A DNA stretch of 64,000 nucleotides from SURF-21 sp964462595 (GTDB lineage Bacteria > Actinomycetota > Geothermincolia > Geothermincolales > RBG-13-55-18): positions 53,258-117,257 of the forward strand of contig CAYWXM010000058.1 of NCBI GenBank assembly GCA_964462595.1, in the 5' to 3' direction. Of this stretch, positions 43,607 to 51,530 are shown in pieces (the stretch's first letter is position 1; each line of letters opens with the position of its first letter). Under the pieces are notes generated by a model, which worked only from the letters and a program-made list of their open reading frames with translations, searched no databases and had not been told where the DNA came from. Both the position numbers and the translations under genes were made by a program.

Positions 43607-43882
43607 ATGAGACCGCTGGAGCCGCCGCCGGAGATCAAGAAGTTCGCCGAGACGGGCGAGGCCGGGGTAAAGACGGTGCCTGCGCAGGAGGTAGCCTTCG
43701 TGGTGCATAAAGGTCCTTATGCAGGGATACAGGACTCGCAGCTCAGGCTCATGCGCTGGATCGGGGAAAACGGCTACGAGCTCATGGGACCGGGGGCTGC
43801 TATCTTCCATAACGACCTCATCATCACCCGCTCGGAGGACGACCTCATCACAGAGCTGCAGTTCCCGGTGCGCAAGAAGTAG
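43607..43882 (+). CDS. GyrI-like/AraC effector-binding domain protein
   Basis: 91 aa. ATG 43607 is 6 nt from AGGAGGT; the ATG at 43601 would touch it. This is a stand-alone half-length GyrI-like domain: strand VPAQEVAFVVHKGPYAGIQD, helix RLMRWIGENGYELMG, then FHNDLI and TELQFPVRK. The family binds small hydrophobic molecules and inhibits gyrase in the case of SbmC; single-domain forms are usually of unknown function. A TATAAT box is present at 43544-43549. Monocistronic. Confidence 0.85.
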   Translation: MRPLEPPPEIKKFAETGEAGVKTVPAQEVAFVVHKGPYAGIQDSQLRLMRWIGENGYELMGPGAAIFHNDLIITRSEDDLITELQFPVRKK

Positions 43883-43944
43883 GTTCCCGAGGGGCTGCAG
43901 GAACGGGCGGACTCCTGCAGGGTATGGGAAGAAAGTGTGCCGAT

Positions 43945-45189
43945 ATGTCGAGAAGGATCGCCGCTGCTGCTATCGCCGCCATACTGCTCATCGCGGTCAT
44001 GGCCGCCGGGTGCGGGAAGACCTGGCAGGAGATGCAGGAGGGAACCGGGGAAGAGGCCGCCGCGGATACACAGGTACCGGATGAGTACGCGGACCTCTAC
44101 GAAGAGCTGGAGTCATCTCTAGCCGAAGCGGCGGGCTACCTCCAGAGGGAATGGGACGGCGAGACCGGCGACACGGTTTTCAGCGCCGAGCTCATCATCG
44201 CCAACGGCAACCGCGGCGAGACTCTCCTCGAGCCGGCCACGCTCTACGCCGTCGGGATCACCCTGGACGGCTTGCAGGTGCTGGGGGTGGGGGCGATCAA
44301 CGTCAGCATCGGCTATCCCATTCTCGAACCCTCTTTTCCGCGCGCGCAGGAATACCTCGACTTCTACAGGAAGACGGTGGCGGAGATAAGGGAAAGAGGC
44401 CTCGAGGTCATCATCGATACCACCACCCTCTTCCCGGACGTGGATTTCGGCGAACTCGATGTGAGCTACGAGGGGCTGACCATGGAGCGGTACATGCAGG
44501 AGAAAAAGGCCATGGTGCAGACGGTGCTGCGCGAGCTGAAGCCCGATTACTACACCATAGAGAACGAGCCCGCCACCATGCGGGCCAACACGGGGCTGGA
44601 CTTCTCGGTGGAAAACCAGGCGGAGATGGTGAACTTCTTCCTGGATGGCTTGGACCGCGGCTCTACGCTTATCGGTGCAGGGGCCGGCACCTGGGACGAC
44701 ATGGCCTACTTCGAGAGCCTGGCCCGAAACACGGACGTCGACTACCTGGACCTGCACATCTACCCCGTGCAGAACGGCTGCCTGGCGGAAAAGACGGTGA
44801 GGATCGCGGAGACCGCTCACTCCTGCGGTAAAGCAATGGCGGTGGGGGAATCCTGGCTGTACAAGTCCTACTTGAGCGAGTTGGGGCCCGGACATACTCC
44901 CGCCGCGGCCGCCGACATCTTCGCGCGCGATCCCTTCAGCTTCTGGGGGCCCCTGGATATAAGCTTCCTGGAATCCATGGTGGCCCTCTCACACCATCTC
45001 GACTTCCTTTACATGAACCCCTTCTGGGTCCAGTACTTCTTCGCTTACCTGAAATACGACCCCGCCATGGAGGCGCGCGGTTATACCTGGGTCAACGAGC
45101 TGGCCAGCACCCAGGTGTGGACCAGTATCCAAACGAAATCCCTTACTCCCACCGGCGAGGCTTATCGCGAACTGATCACCCCCGACTAA
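43945..45189 (+). CDS. lipoprotein with glycoside-hydrolase-like TIM barrel
   Basis: 414 aa from ATG 43945; an ATG seven codons upstream is possible. The lipoprotein signal MSRRIAAAAIAAILLIAVMA leads to Cys in AAGCGK. The catalytic part looks like a clan GH-A (beta/alpha)8 barrel: LGVGAINVSIGYPIL, VIIDTTTLFPD, YYTIENEPATM (NEP, putative acid/base Glu near residue 207), DVDYLDLHIYP and AMAVGESWL (putative nucleophile Glu near 302). This spacing resembles GH53/GH5 enzymes, but the substrate is unknown. A membrane-bound sugar hydrolase or sugar-binding pseudoenzyme is likely. The repeat copy D starts 9 nt after its stop. Confidence 0.72.
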   Translation: MSRRIAAAAIAAILLIAVMAAGCGKTWQEMQEGTGEEAAADTQVPDEYADLYEELESSLAEAAGYLQREWDGETGDTVFSAELIIANGNRGETLLEPATLYAVGITLDGLQVLGVGAINVSIGYPILEPSFPRAQEYLDFYRKTVAEIRERGLEVIIDTTTLFPDVDFGELDVSYEGLTMERYMQEKKAMVQTVLRELKPDYYTIENEPATMRANTGLDFSVENQAEMVNFFLDGLDRGSTLIGAGAGTWDDMAYFESLARNTDVDYLDLHIYPVQNGCLAEKTVRIAETAHSCGKAMAVGESWLYKSYLSELGPGHTPAAAADIFARDPFSFWGPLDISFLESMVALSHHLDFLYMNPFWVQYFFAYLKYDPAMEARGYTWVNELASTQVWTSIQTKSLTPTGEAYRELITPD

Positions 45190-45197
45190 TATTTAAT

Positions 45198-45320
45198 GGG
45201 GTCAGTTCTTGTTTTTTGCATACTCCGGTATGTCAGCGATTATCCTACATATGCCCGCTTATGAGCAGCATGTACGCAGTATATACCATAATATGGAATG
45301 CAAAAAACAAGACCTGACAC
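45198..45320 (+). repeat. REP/MITE-like palindromic repeat, copy D
   Basis: Fills the gap between two converging stop codons (45189 and 45322). Left end GGGGTCAGTTCTTGTTTTTT (45198-45217), right end the complement of ATGCAAAAAACAAGACCTGA (45298-45317). The inner CATACTCCGGTATG hairpin and CCTACATATGCCCGCTTAT core match copies A and E. Confidence 0.85.
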
Positions 45321-45321
45321 T

Positions 45322-47043
45322 TTAACGATGGACGGAGATGGGCAGCCGCCAGTCCCTGCCGAAAGCGCGCGGCGTGATCTTGATGCCTACCGGGGCCTGC
45401 CGCCTCTTGTACTCGTTGGCGTCCACGTGGCGCACCACGTACTCGGCCAACTCAGGGTCGTATCCCTTTACCGCCATCTCGTCCAGGGTGAGGCCGTTCT
45501 CTATGTAGTCCTCGAGGATGGGGTCGAGCAGCTCGTATGGGGGAAGGGAGTCGGTGTCTTTCTGATCATCCCGCAGCTCGGCGGAGGGCTCCCTCTCCAG
45601 GATGAACGTGGGTATGATCTCTTTTCCCTCGCGCTCGTTGATATAGCGGGAGAGACGGTAGACCTCGCGCTTGAAGAGGTCCTTGATCACCGCGTAGCCG
45701 CCGGCCATGTCCCCGTACAGGGTGCAATAGCCCATGGAGAGCTCGCTCTTGTTGCCGGTAGCCAGCACCAGCCAGCCCCGGCTGTTGGAGATGTTCATGA
45801 AGATGTTGCCCCTGATGCGCGCCTGCAGGTTCTCCATAGCGACGCCTCCACCGGGCCCCTGCAACGAGGCTTCCGCTTCGGCGAGGAAGGATCCCAGTAT
45901 CCCGTTTATGTCGTAGTTCTCCAGCGAAATGCCTAGAGCCTTCACCAGTGCATCCACGCCCTGGCGAGAAACGCTCGAGGTAAACCTGGAGGGGAGAAAG
46001 ACCCCGTGTACCCTTCCCGGGCCCAGGGCCTGCGCGGCCAGGACCGCCGTAAGGGCGGAGTCTATACCTCCGGAGAGCCCGAAGAGCACGTCCGTAAAGC
46101 CGTTCTTGCGCACGTAGTCACGCAACCCCAGGAGCAGAGCCCTCAGTATCTCCTCCTCGTCCGCCATCCGCTCTTCACTGTAAGGGCGTACAGGAGGGCG
46201 CCCTGCTGCCGCCGGGCCATCCTGCCCTCCCAGCTCCAGGACCCGCGTACGCCCACCGTCAGCGACCAGCCTCGAGTACCTGTGTATGGGCCTGGTCATC
46301 CTCTGGGCCCACAGGCCCGTGACGTCTACGTCACACGCGAGCACGTTTTCCTCGAAGCAAGGTGCGCACGCCACTTTCCCATGCGAAGGATGGACGACTA
46401 TCGAGCCGCCGTCGAAGACCAGTTCGTCCTGGCCTCCAACGCTGTTGACGTAGGCCACCATGGTCATCGCATCTACGGCTCGGGATCCCACCAGCCTTTC
46501 CCTCGTTTTCTGTTTCCCTTTGTGATAGGGCGAGGAAGACAGGTTTACCACCAGTTCGGCCCCTCCTCGTGCCACTTCGGATTCCAGCGGTCCCCCGGGA
46601 TACCAGATGTCCTCGCAAATGGTGATGCCGACCTTCACGCCTTTTATCCCGAGCACCAGCCCCTCCTGCCCGGCCGCGAAATAGCGGCTCTCGTCGAATA
46701 CGCCGTAGTTGGGGAGTAACATCTTGCGGTACATGGCGACGACCTCGCCACGGTGGATAACGGCGGCGGCGTTGAAGACGTCCTCCCGCAATTCGGGCGT
46801 CCCCACCACTACCACCATTTCCCCCACCTCCCGCGCCAGCTCGTCCAGGGCACGAGAACAGTCGGCCAGGAAGTCCCGCTTGAGGAGCAGGTCCTCGGGA
46901 GGATACCCGCTTAAGACCAGTTCGGGAAAGCACGCGATGTCCGCCCCCTGCTTTTCCGCTTCGCGGATCGCCTTAACGATACGCAGGACGTTGCCGTCCA
47001 GGTCCCCTACCGCCGTGTTTATCTGGGCCAGTGCGATCCTCAT
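45322..47043 (-). CDS. nadE: glutamine-dependent NAD+ synthetase
   Basis: Converts deamido-NAD+ to NAD+ using glutamine-derived ammonia. 573 aa in two parts. The N-terminal nitrilase-type glutaminase spans residues 1-265: catalytic Glu in CFPELVLSGYPPEDL, Lys in YRKMLLPNYGVFDE, Cys in ITICEDIWYPGG. The C-terminal synthetase starts near 290, with P-loop GLSGGIDSALT near 320, ATGNKSELSMGY and the C-terminal DANEYKRRQAPVGIK. ATG without a strong ribosome-binding site. Downstream of glnA on the same strand but separated by repeat copy E. It consumes glutamine, so proximity to glnA is sensible. Confidence 0.95.
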   Translation of the reverse strand: MRIALAQINTAVGDLDGNVLRIVKAIREAEKQGADIACFPELVLSGYPPEDLLLKRDFLADCSRALDELAREVGEMVVVVGTPELREDVFNAAAVIHRGEVVAMYRKMLLPNYGVFDESRYFAAGQEGLVLGIKGVKVGITICEDIWYPGGPLESEVARGGAELVVNLSSSPYHKGKQKTRERLVGSRAVDAMTMVAYVNSVGGQDELVFDGGSIVVHPSHGKVACAPCFEENVLACDVDVTGLWAQRMTRPIHRYSRLVADGGRTRVLELGGQDGPAAAGRPPVRPYSEERMADEEEILRALLLGLRDYVRKNGFTDVLFGLSGGIDSALTAVLAAQALGPGRVHGVFLPSRFTSSVSRQGVDALVKALGISLENYDINGILGSFLAEAEASLQGPGGGVAMENLQARIRGNIFMNISNSRGWLVLATGNKSELSMGYCTLYGDMAGGYAVIKDLFKREVYRLSRYINEREGKEIIPTFILEREPSAELRDDQKDTDSLPPYELLDPILEDYIENGLTLDEMAVKGYDPELAEYVVRHVDANEYKRRQAPVGIKITPRAFGRDWRLPISVHR

Positions 47044-47059
47044 AACGCGATTCCCCTTT

Positions 47060-47185
47060 ATGGGGTCAGGTTTTGCTTCTCACTTTCTGGTGTGAGGTTA
47101 GCCTCACGAAAATGCTGCATATAAGCGAGCATATGTAAGATAACTTCCGACATACCGGAGTATGCAAAAAACAAGACCTGACCCC
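47060..47185 (-). repeat. REP/MITE-like palindromic repeat, copy E
   Basis: Inverted relative to D. Strong end (complement of ATGCAAAAAACAAGACCTGA, 47162-47181) 9 nt from the glnA stop; the other end GGGGTCAGGTTTTGCTTCTC at 47061. The core TTACATATGCTCGCTTATAT is identical to copy A on the opposite strand. It separates glnA from nadE. Confidence 0.85.
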
Positions 47186-47193
47186 TTTGACGG

Positions 47194-48525
47194 TTAGAGG
47201 AGGGGGAGGTAGTTGTCCATCTCCCACCTGGTGACCTGGGCGCGGTAGCGCTCCCACTCGATCTTCTTGTTCTCTATCAGAGACTCGAAGACCTCATCCC
47301 CCAGGCACTTGCGCAGTATCTCGCCGTTCTCCGCGCGCTTGATAGCCTCCCACAGGTCTTCAGGGAGCTGCTCGATGCCCAGCTCATTCCTCTCCTCCGC
47401 GCTCATCTCGTAGACGTTGCGCTCCACGGAATCGGCCAACTCGTATCCCTTCTCAATACCCTCCATACCCGCCGCCAGCATGCTGGCGAAGGCCAGGTAG
47501 GGGTTGCAGGCTGGATCCGGGGAGCGGAACTCGACGCGCGTGGCCTTTTCCTTTCCCGGCTTATATTCGGGCACGCGCACGAGGTCGGAGCGGTTGCGCA
47601 CGGCCCAGGAGAGGTAAACGGGAGCCTCGTAACCCGGCACCAGCCTCTTGTAGGAGTTCACCCACTGGTTACAGACCAGGGTTATCTCCGGAGCGTGCCG
47701 CAGCAGGCCCGCGATGAACATCTTGGCCATAGCCGAGAGGTTGTTCTTGTCGCTGGGGTCGTAGAAGGCGTTTTTCTCCCCCTTGAAAAGGGACATGTGG
47801 GTGTGCATACCGCTGCCGTTCTGCCCGTAGAGCGGCTTGGGCATGAAGGTGGCATAAACGCCGTTGAGGAGGGCGATCTCCTTTACCACCAGCCGGAAGG
47901 TCATGGCGTTGTCCGCCATGGTCAGGGCGTCGGTGTAGCGCATGTCTATCTCGTGCTGGCTGTGCCCCACCTCGTGGTGGCTGTACTCCACTCCTATGCC
48001 CAGTTCCTCCAGGGCTATGACCGTATCGCGGCGCAGGTCGCTGGCCACGTCCAATGGCGTGAGGTCGAAATACCCGCCCTGGTCAAGGACCTCGGTGGAC
48101 TCGGGATTCTTGAAGTAAAAGAACTCCAGCTCCGGTCCGACGTAATACGTATAGCCCTTCTCCGCCGCCCGGGCCAGGTTCTTCTTGAGGACATAGCGGG
48201 GGTCCTTTTCGTAAGGCTCTCCGCCCGGCTTGAGGATATCGCAGAACATGCGGCCCACCGAGTTGTGCTCGCGAGGCCTCCAGGGCAGTATGACGAAGGT
48301 GCTGGGGTCGGGCATGGCTATCATGTCGCTCTCGTCGATGCGGGCGTAACCCTCGATGGACGACCCGTCAAAACCCATCCCGTCCTCCATGGCCTCCTCA
48401 AGCTCGGTGATGGTGATGGCGAAGCTCTTGAGGAAGCCCAGGATGTCCGTGAACCACAGCCTGATGAAGCGCACGTCGTTCTCCCGCGCCGTCTTGAGCA
48501 CGAATTCCTTGTCCTTGGCAGTCAT
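47194..48525 (-). CDS. glnA: glutamine synthetase type I (GSI-alpha)
   Basis: ATP-dependent amidation of glutamate, the main ammonium-assimilation step. 443 aa from ATG 48525, placed by AAGGAGGATAAGAAC; in-frame ATGs further upstream lack a site. Motifs are MGFDGSSIEGYARIDESDM, metal ligands in GPELEFFYF, HHEVGHSQHEID, NGSGMHTHMSL, NRSDLVRVP and EFRSPDPACNPYLAF. The length and absence of the 25-residue insert and adenylylation Tyr motif (NLYDLP) fit the alpha subtype. Preceded by amt and glnK. A phased set of GlnR-like boxes lies 73-110 nt upstream, so it can be transcribed separately. Confidence 0.97.
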   Translation of the reverse strand: MTAKDKEFVLKTARENDVRFIRLWFTDILGFLKSFAITITELEEAMEDGMGFDGSSIEGYARIDESDMIAMPDPSTFVILPWRPREHNSVGRMFCDILKPGGEPYEKDPRYVLKKNLARAAEKGYTYYVGPELEFFYFKNPESTEVLDQGGYFDLTPLDVASDLRRDTVIALEELGIGVEYSHHEVGHSQHEIDMRYTDALTMADNAMTFRLVVKEIALLNGVYATFMPKPLYGQNGSGMHTHMSLFKGEKNAFYDPSDKNNLSAMAKMFIAGLLRHAPEITLVCNQWVNSYKRLVPGYEAPVYLSWAVRNRSDLVRVPEYKPGKEKATRVEFRSPDPACNPYLAFASMLAAGMEGIEKGYELADSVERNVYEMSAEERNELGIEQLPEDLWEAIKRAENGEILRKCLGDEVFESLIENKKIEWERYRAQVTRWEMDNYLPLL

Positions 48526-48597
48526 GTTCTTATCCTCCTTCTCTTCCATGCTTACATTTATTATGCTCACCCCTGCGCAACATTATGTCCCCGCAGT

Positions 48598-48635
48598 GTT
48601 TCGCCTCTTTTTCCGCATTGTTAAATCCGTGTTAA
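48598..48635 (-). promoter_or_regulatory. GlnR-like operator array upstream of glnA
   Basis: Read on the - strand: TTAAC (48635-48631), n6, TTAAC (48624-48620), n6, GAAAA (48613-48609), n6, GAAAC (48602-48598), all at exactly 11-bp steps. Actinobacterial GlnR sites are known as GTnAC/GAAAC-type pentamers separated by 6 nt. A CATAAT box follows about 15 nt further towards glnA. The first box overlaps the last codons of glnK. Confidence 0.7.
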
Positions 48636-48970
48636 ATCGCATTGTAACCAGCTTCGCCGGTGCGGATGCGTACGGCATCGGCTACATCGTAGATAAAGAT
48701 CTTGCCGTCGCCTATGGAACCCGTGCGGGCAGCCCTGACCAGGGCATTTACCACTTTGCCCACATCCTCGGCGAGCACCACCGCCTCGACCTTGATCTTG
48801 GGCAGGAACTCCACGCGGTACTCGGCCCCCCTCCACATGTGGGTGATGCCCTTCTGCTTGCCGTGCCCCTTGACTTCGGTGATGGTCACCCCGGGGTATC
48901 CCAGCTTGCGCAGCTCGTCCATCACCGGCTCCAGCCGCTCCGGCCGGATCAGCGCCTCTATCTTCTTCAT
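48632..48970 (-). CDS. glnK: PII nitrogen regulatory protein
   Basis: 112-aa trimeric sensor of 2-oxoglutarate and ATP/ADP. MKKIEALIRPERLEPVMDEL start, T-loop KGHGKQKGITHMWRGAEYRVEFLPK region with the uridylylation/adenylylation Tyr conserved (Tyr51 in RGAEY), and the C-terminal GDGKIFIYDVADAVRIRTGE. Only the residue at position 46 (Trp for the usual Tyr) is unusual. Its ATG is 1 nt from the amt stop. The amt-glnK order is the classic pair in which PII plugs the ammonium channel, hence the symbol glnK. Confidence 0.96.
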   Translation of the reverse strand: MKKIEALIRPERLEPVMDELRKLGYPGVTITEVKGHGKQKGITHMWRGAEYRVEFLPKIKVEAVVLAEDVGKVVNALVRAARTGSIGDGKIFIYDVADAVRIRTGEAGYNAI

Positions 48971-48971
48971 G

Positions 48972-50348
48972 TCAAATCACTCCCTTCTCGGAGATGGCGG
49001 GCTGGAAATCGGGGTAAGCCTCCAGGTTATGCTCGCTGATATCCAGGCCGACTCTCTGTCCCTCTTCGTCCACCCTGATCCCCATGGTCTTCTTGAGGAC
49101 GAAGAACATGACAAATGCGGTTGCGGCAGCCCAGCCCACTACGGAGACAACGCCCAGCAGCTGTTTGCCCAGCTGGGCCACGCCGCCGCCGTACAGGAGC
49201 CCGTTCACCACGGCCACCCCGTTGGCCTCGCCGAAAGAAGCCTGGGCGAAAAGACCAACGGCGACGGTTCCCCATATTCCGTTAACGGCGTGTACGGACA
49301 CGGCGCCCACCGGGTCGTCCACTTTCAGCTTGCGGTCTATGAACTCCACCGAGAACACCACCAGTATCCCCGCTACGAGCCCGATGACCACCGCGCTGAC
49401 CATGCTTATATACGCGCATCCCGCCGTCACCGCCACCAATCCGGCCAGGGTACCGTTGAAGGACATGCTGACATCGGGCTTGCCGTAACGGATCCAGGTC
49501 AGGAACATGGCCACCGCGCCACCGGCAGCAGCGGCAAGAGTGGTGGTCATGGCGATAGTGGCGATGGCCGGCGATGCCTTCAGCGTGCTGCCGGGGTTGA
49601 AACCGTACCAACCCAGCCACAGGATGAAAGTGCCCAGCGCGGCCATGGGTATGTTGTGGCCGGGGATGGCATTTGGCGTGCCGTCAGCATTGTACTTGCC
49701 GGAGCGCGCCCCCACCATCCAGGCCCCCACCAGGGCGCAAATACCGCCCACGGTGTGCACCACGGTCGATCCGGCGAAATCCAGCATTCCCAGGCGGTAA
49801 AGCCACCCTCCCTCCGACCAGATCCAGTGCCCGACGACCGGGTAGATGACGCCCGTGATCACTATGGTGGCCACACAATAGGAACTGAACTTGAAACGCT
49901 CGGCGATACCCCCCGCCAGTATGGTGGCCGCCGCGCCGGCGAAGGCTATCTGGAAGAGCAGGAAGGCGTAGATGGGAAGCCCGTTCCAGTCCGAGCTGGC
50001 CATGTTGGCGAAAAAACCGCTCGAGCCCACGAAACCTCCCCGGTCCAGACCGAACATGAACGCGAAACCCACCATCCAGAAGACGAGCGCCCCGAGACAG
50101 AAGTCCATGGCCCCCTTGAGCATGGCGTTGGCCACGTTCCTGGAGCGGGTGAGCCCGCCCTCCAGGAAAAAGAAGCCGGCCTGCATGAAGAAGACCAGGG
50201 CGGCCGCGATAAGCACCCAGACCGTGTCCAGGGCGGTGGCGATACCCTCGGGGGATTTTGCTTCATCCTCCTCCGCGGCGAGGGCGGGCATGGAGAACGA
50301 TACCAGCAGCAACGATGCCAACAGTATGACCACAAGAAACCGCTTCAA
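48972..50348 (-). CDS. amt: ammonium transporter Amt
   Basis: 458 aa with a cleavable signal peptide (LVVILLASLLLVSFSMPALA) and 11 transmembrane helices. The start appears to be TTG at 50348, 9 nt behind GGGAGGTG; no ATG is in frame nearby. Conserved elements: FFMQAGFFFLEGGLTRSRN (phenylalanine/gate region), DFAGSTVVHTVGG with the first pore His, LGWYGFNPGS, and AVNGIWGTVAVGLF with the second pore His. Transports NH4+/NH3 and is regulated by the PII protein encoded downstream. GlnR-like boxes lie 130-180 nt upstream. Confidence 0.96.
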   Translation of the reverse strand: MKRFLVVILLASLLLVSFSMPALAAEEDEAKSPEGIATALDTVWVLIAAALVFFMQAGFFFLEGGLTRSRNVANAMLKGAMDFCLGALVFWMVGFAFMFGLDRGGFVGSSGFFANMASSDWNGLPIYAFLLFQIAFAGAAATILAGGIAERFKFSSYCVATIVITGVIYPVVGHWIWSEGGWLYRLGMLDFAGSTVVHTVGGICALVGAWMVGARSGKYNADGTPNAIPGHNIPMAALGTFILWLGWYGFNPGSTLKASPAIATIAMTTTLAAAAGGAVAMFLTWIRYGKPDVSMSFNGTLAGLVAVTAGCAYISMVSAVVIGLVAGILVVFSVEFIDRKLKVDDPVGAVSVHAVNGIWGTVAVGLFAQASFGEANGVAVVNGLLYGGGVAQLGKQLLGVVSVVGWAAATAFVMFFVLKKTMGIRVDEEGQRVGLDISEHNLEAYPDFQPAISEKGVI

Positions 50349-50479
50349 TGCGCATCACCTCCCCCACCCGTTTTTCTCGCCCCGCACATGCTCGCAGAAT
50401 GGTATTTTTCCATTTCTTTCCACCTGCCTTATTTCCCGTCTCCTGCATAACTCGTATGCCATCAGTCTAGGCAGGTCAT

Positions 50480-50528
50480 GTTTCGGGGACTTTGCATAGC
50501 CATTAAATCGGGGTTAACAAAGTGTTTC
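50480..50528 (-). promoter_or_regulatory. GlnR-like operator array upstream of amt
   Basis: Read on the - strand: GAAAC (50528-50524), TTAAC (50517-50513), TTAAT (50506-50502), GCAAA (50495-50491), GAAAC (50484-50480). All five pentamers are spaced by exactly 6 nt (11-bp phasing). This matches the layout of actinobacterial GlnR boxes and resembles the glnA array. The remainder of the 348-bp gap between amt and glnR shows no gene. Confidence 0.75.
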
Positions 50529-50696
50529 GAAAAATGTCTCTTCGCGCAGGGACTCGGAGGAGACGCCGACTTCGCATCCCCGGGCACCCGCGAATACCCC
50601 GAGAGCAGCAAGGCACGTGGGGCTTTTTTTCTTGGCCAGGTGATGCCCCCGCGATCATACCTGTTCAGAAGGCAAACGCCTCCTGCGAGATCCGGG

Positions 50697-51344
50697 TTAA
50701 TCCGAAGCGCGATGTTCAAAAATGTAGCCCACGCCCCTTACGGTGCGGATGTAGGCGTCGCCCTCGCGCTCGATCTTGGAGCGTATGCGGCGGATGTGCA
50801 CGTCAACGGTGCGCGCTCCGCCGAAATAATCGTATCCCCATACCTGCTCCAGGAGCATCTCTCTCGTGAAGACCCTGCCGGGCCGGTGTGCGAGGAAACG
50901 CAGCAGTTCGAACTCCTTGAAGGTGAGGTCGACGGGCATCCCCCCCACCTTCACTTCGTAGCGGTCCTCGTCTATCTCCAGTTCCCCCACCGATTCCGCG
51001 GGGGCTTCTTCTCCATGGTACGCGCAGCGCAGGCGGGCACGTATCTCCTCGCCCGTAGCGCCGTCCGCGACGAAATCGTCTAACGGCAGGTGGTGGTCCA
51101 GAGCCCGGATCTGCTCAAACCGCAGCACCGCTACCAGCCGGACGTCAGGGCCCAGCGCCTGCCGCAGCACATTCAGCTCGCCCCGCCAGTCACCCGTTCT
51201 GGCCGCCAGGTCTACTAACACGATGTCCCCGGCGACCGGTCCCGAATATCCGCGGCCGGGCAGGACCTGCAGCGAGAAGCCCCGCTCCAGGATGTCCCGG
51301 AAGAACTCCTCCCTCTCTTTCTCGCAGCACAAGTATACACTCAT
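50697..51344 (-). CDS. glnR: GlnR-like orphan response regulator (atypical REC + winged helix)
   Basis: About 215 aa; ATG 51344 preferred over ATG 51362. The N-terminal 115 residues fold like a receiver and keep one acidic strand end (DIVLVDLAART), but lack the paired acidic residues of the N-terminal pocket and the conserved Lys, as in phosphorylation-independent actinobacterial GlnR. The C-terminus is an OmpR-type winged helix: LTFKEFELLRFLAHRPGRVF, then LLEQVWGYDYFGGARTVDVH and RTVRGVGYIFE. No kinase gene is adjacent. It lies directly before amt-glnK-glnA, whose upstream regions carry GlnR-type boxes. Assignment as GlnR rests on context plus domain form. Confidence 0.75.
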   Translation of the reverse strand: MSVYLCCEKEREEFFRDILERGFSLQVLPGRGYSGPVAGDIVLVDLAARTGDWRGELNVLRQALGPDVRLVAVLRFEQIRALDHHLPLDDFVADGATGEEIRARLRCAYHGEEAPAESVGELEIDEDRYEVKVGGMPVDLTFKEFELLRFLAHRPGRVFTREMLLEQVWGYDYFGGARTVDVHIRRIRSKIEREGDAYIRTVRGVGYIFEHRASD

Positions 51345-51479
51345 GGCTGCCTCAGCTCCCATGGCCTCGAGTATCCATCATGTCTTTTAAGGGATCAGGC
51401 CCGTTCCCACCTTCGCTCGATATGCATCATATATAGTGCAACACGCTACAGCGGCCACTTATCACCGGCGGCCGAATGC

Positions 51480-51502
51480 AAAGAGCCGGCACGCGCCGGC
51501 TC
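51480..51502 (-). terminator. terminator of the glutamate synthase operon
   Basis: A perfect 8-bp stem GAGCCGGC / GCCGGCTC, loop GCGT on the - strand, followed by TTTGC, 29 nt after the stop of the last glt gene. Confidence 0.75.
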
Positions 51503-51530
51503 GAAAAGACCAGCCGTCTCTGATTACGTC

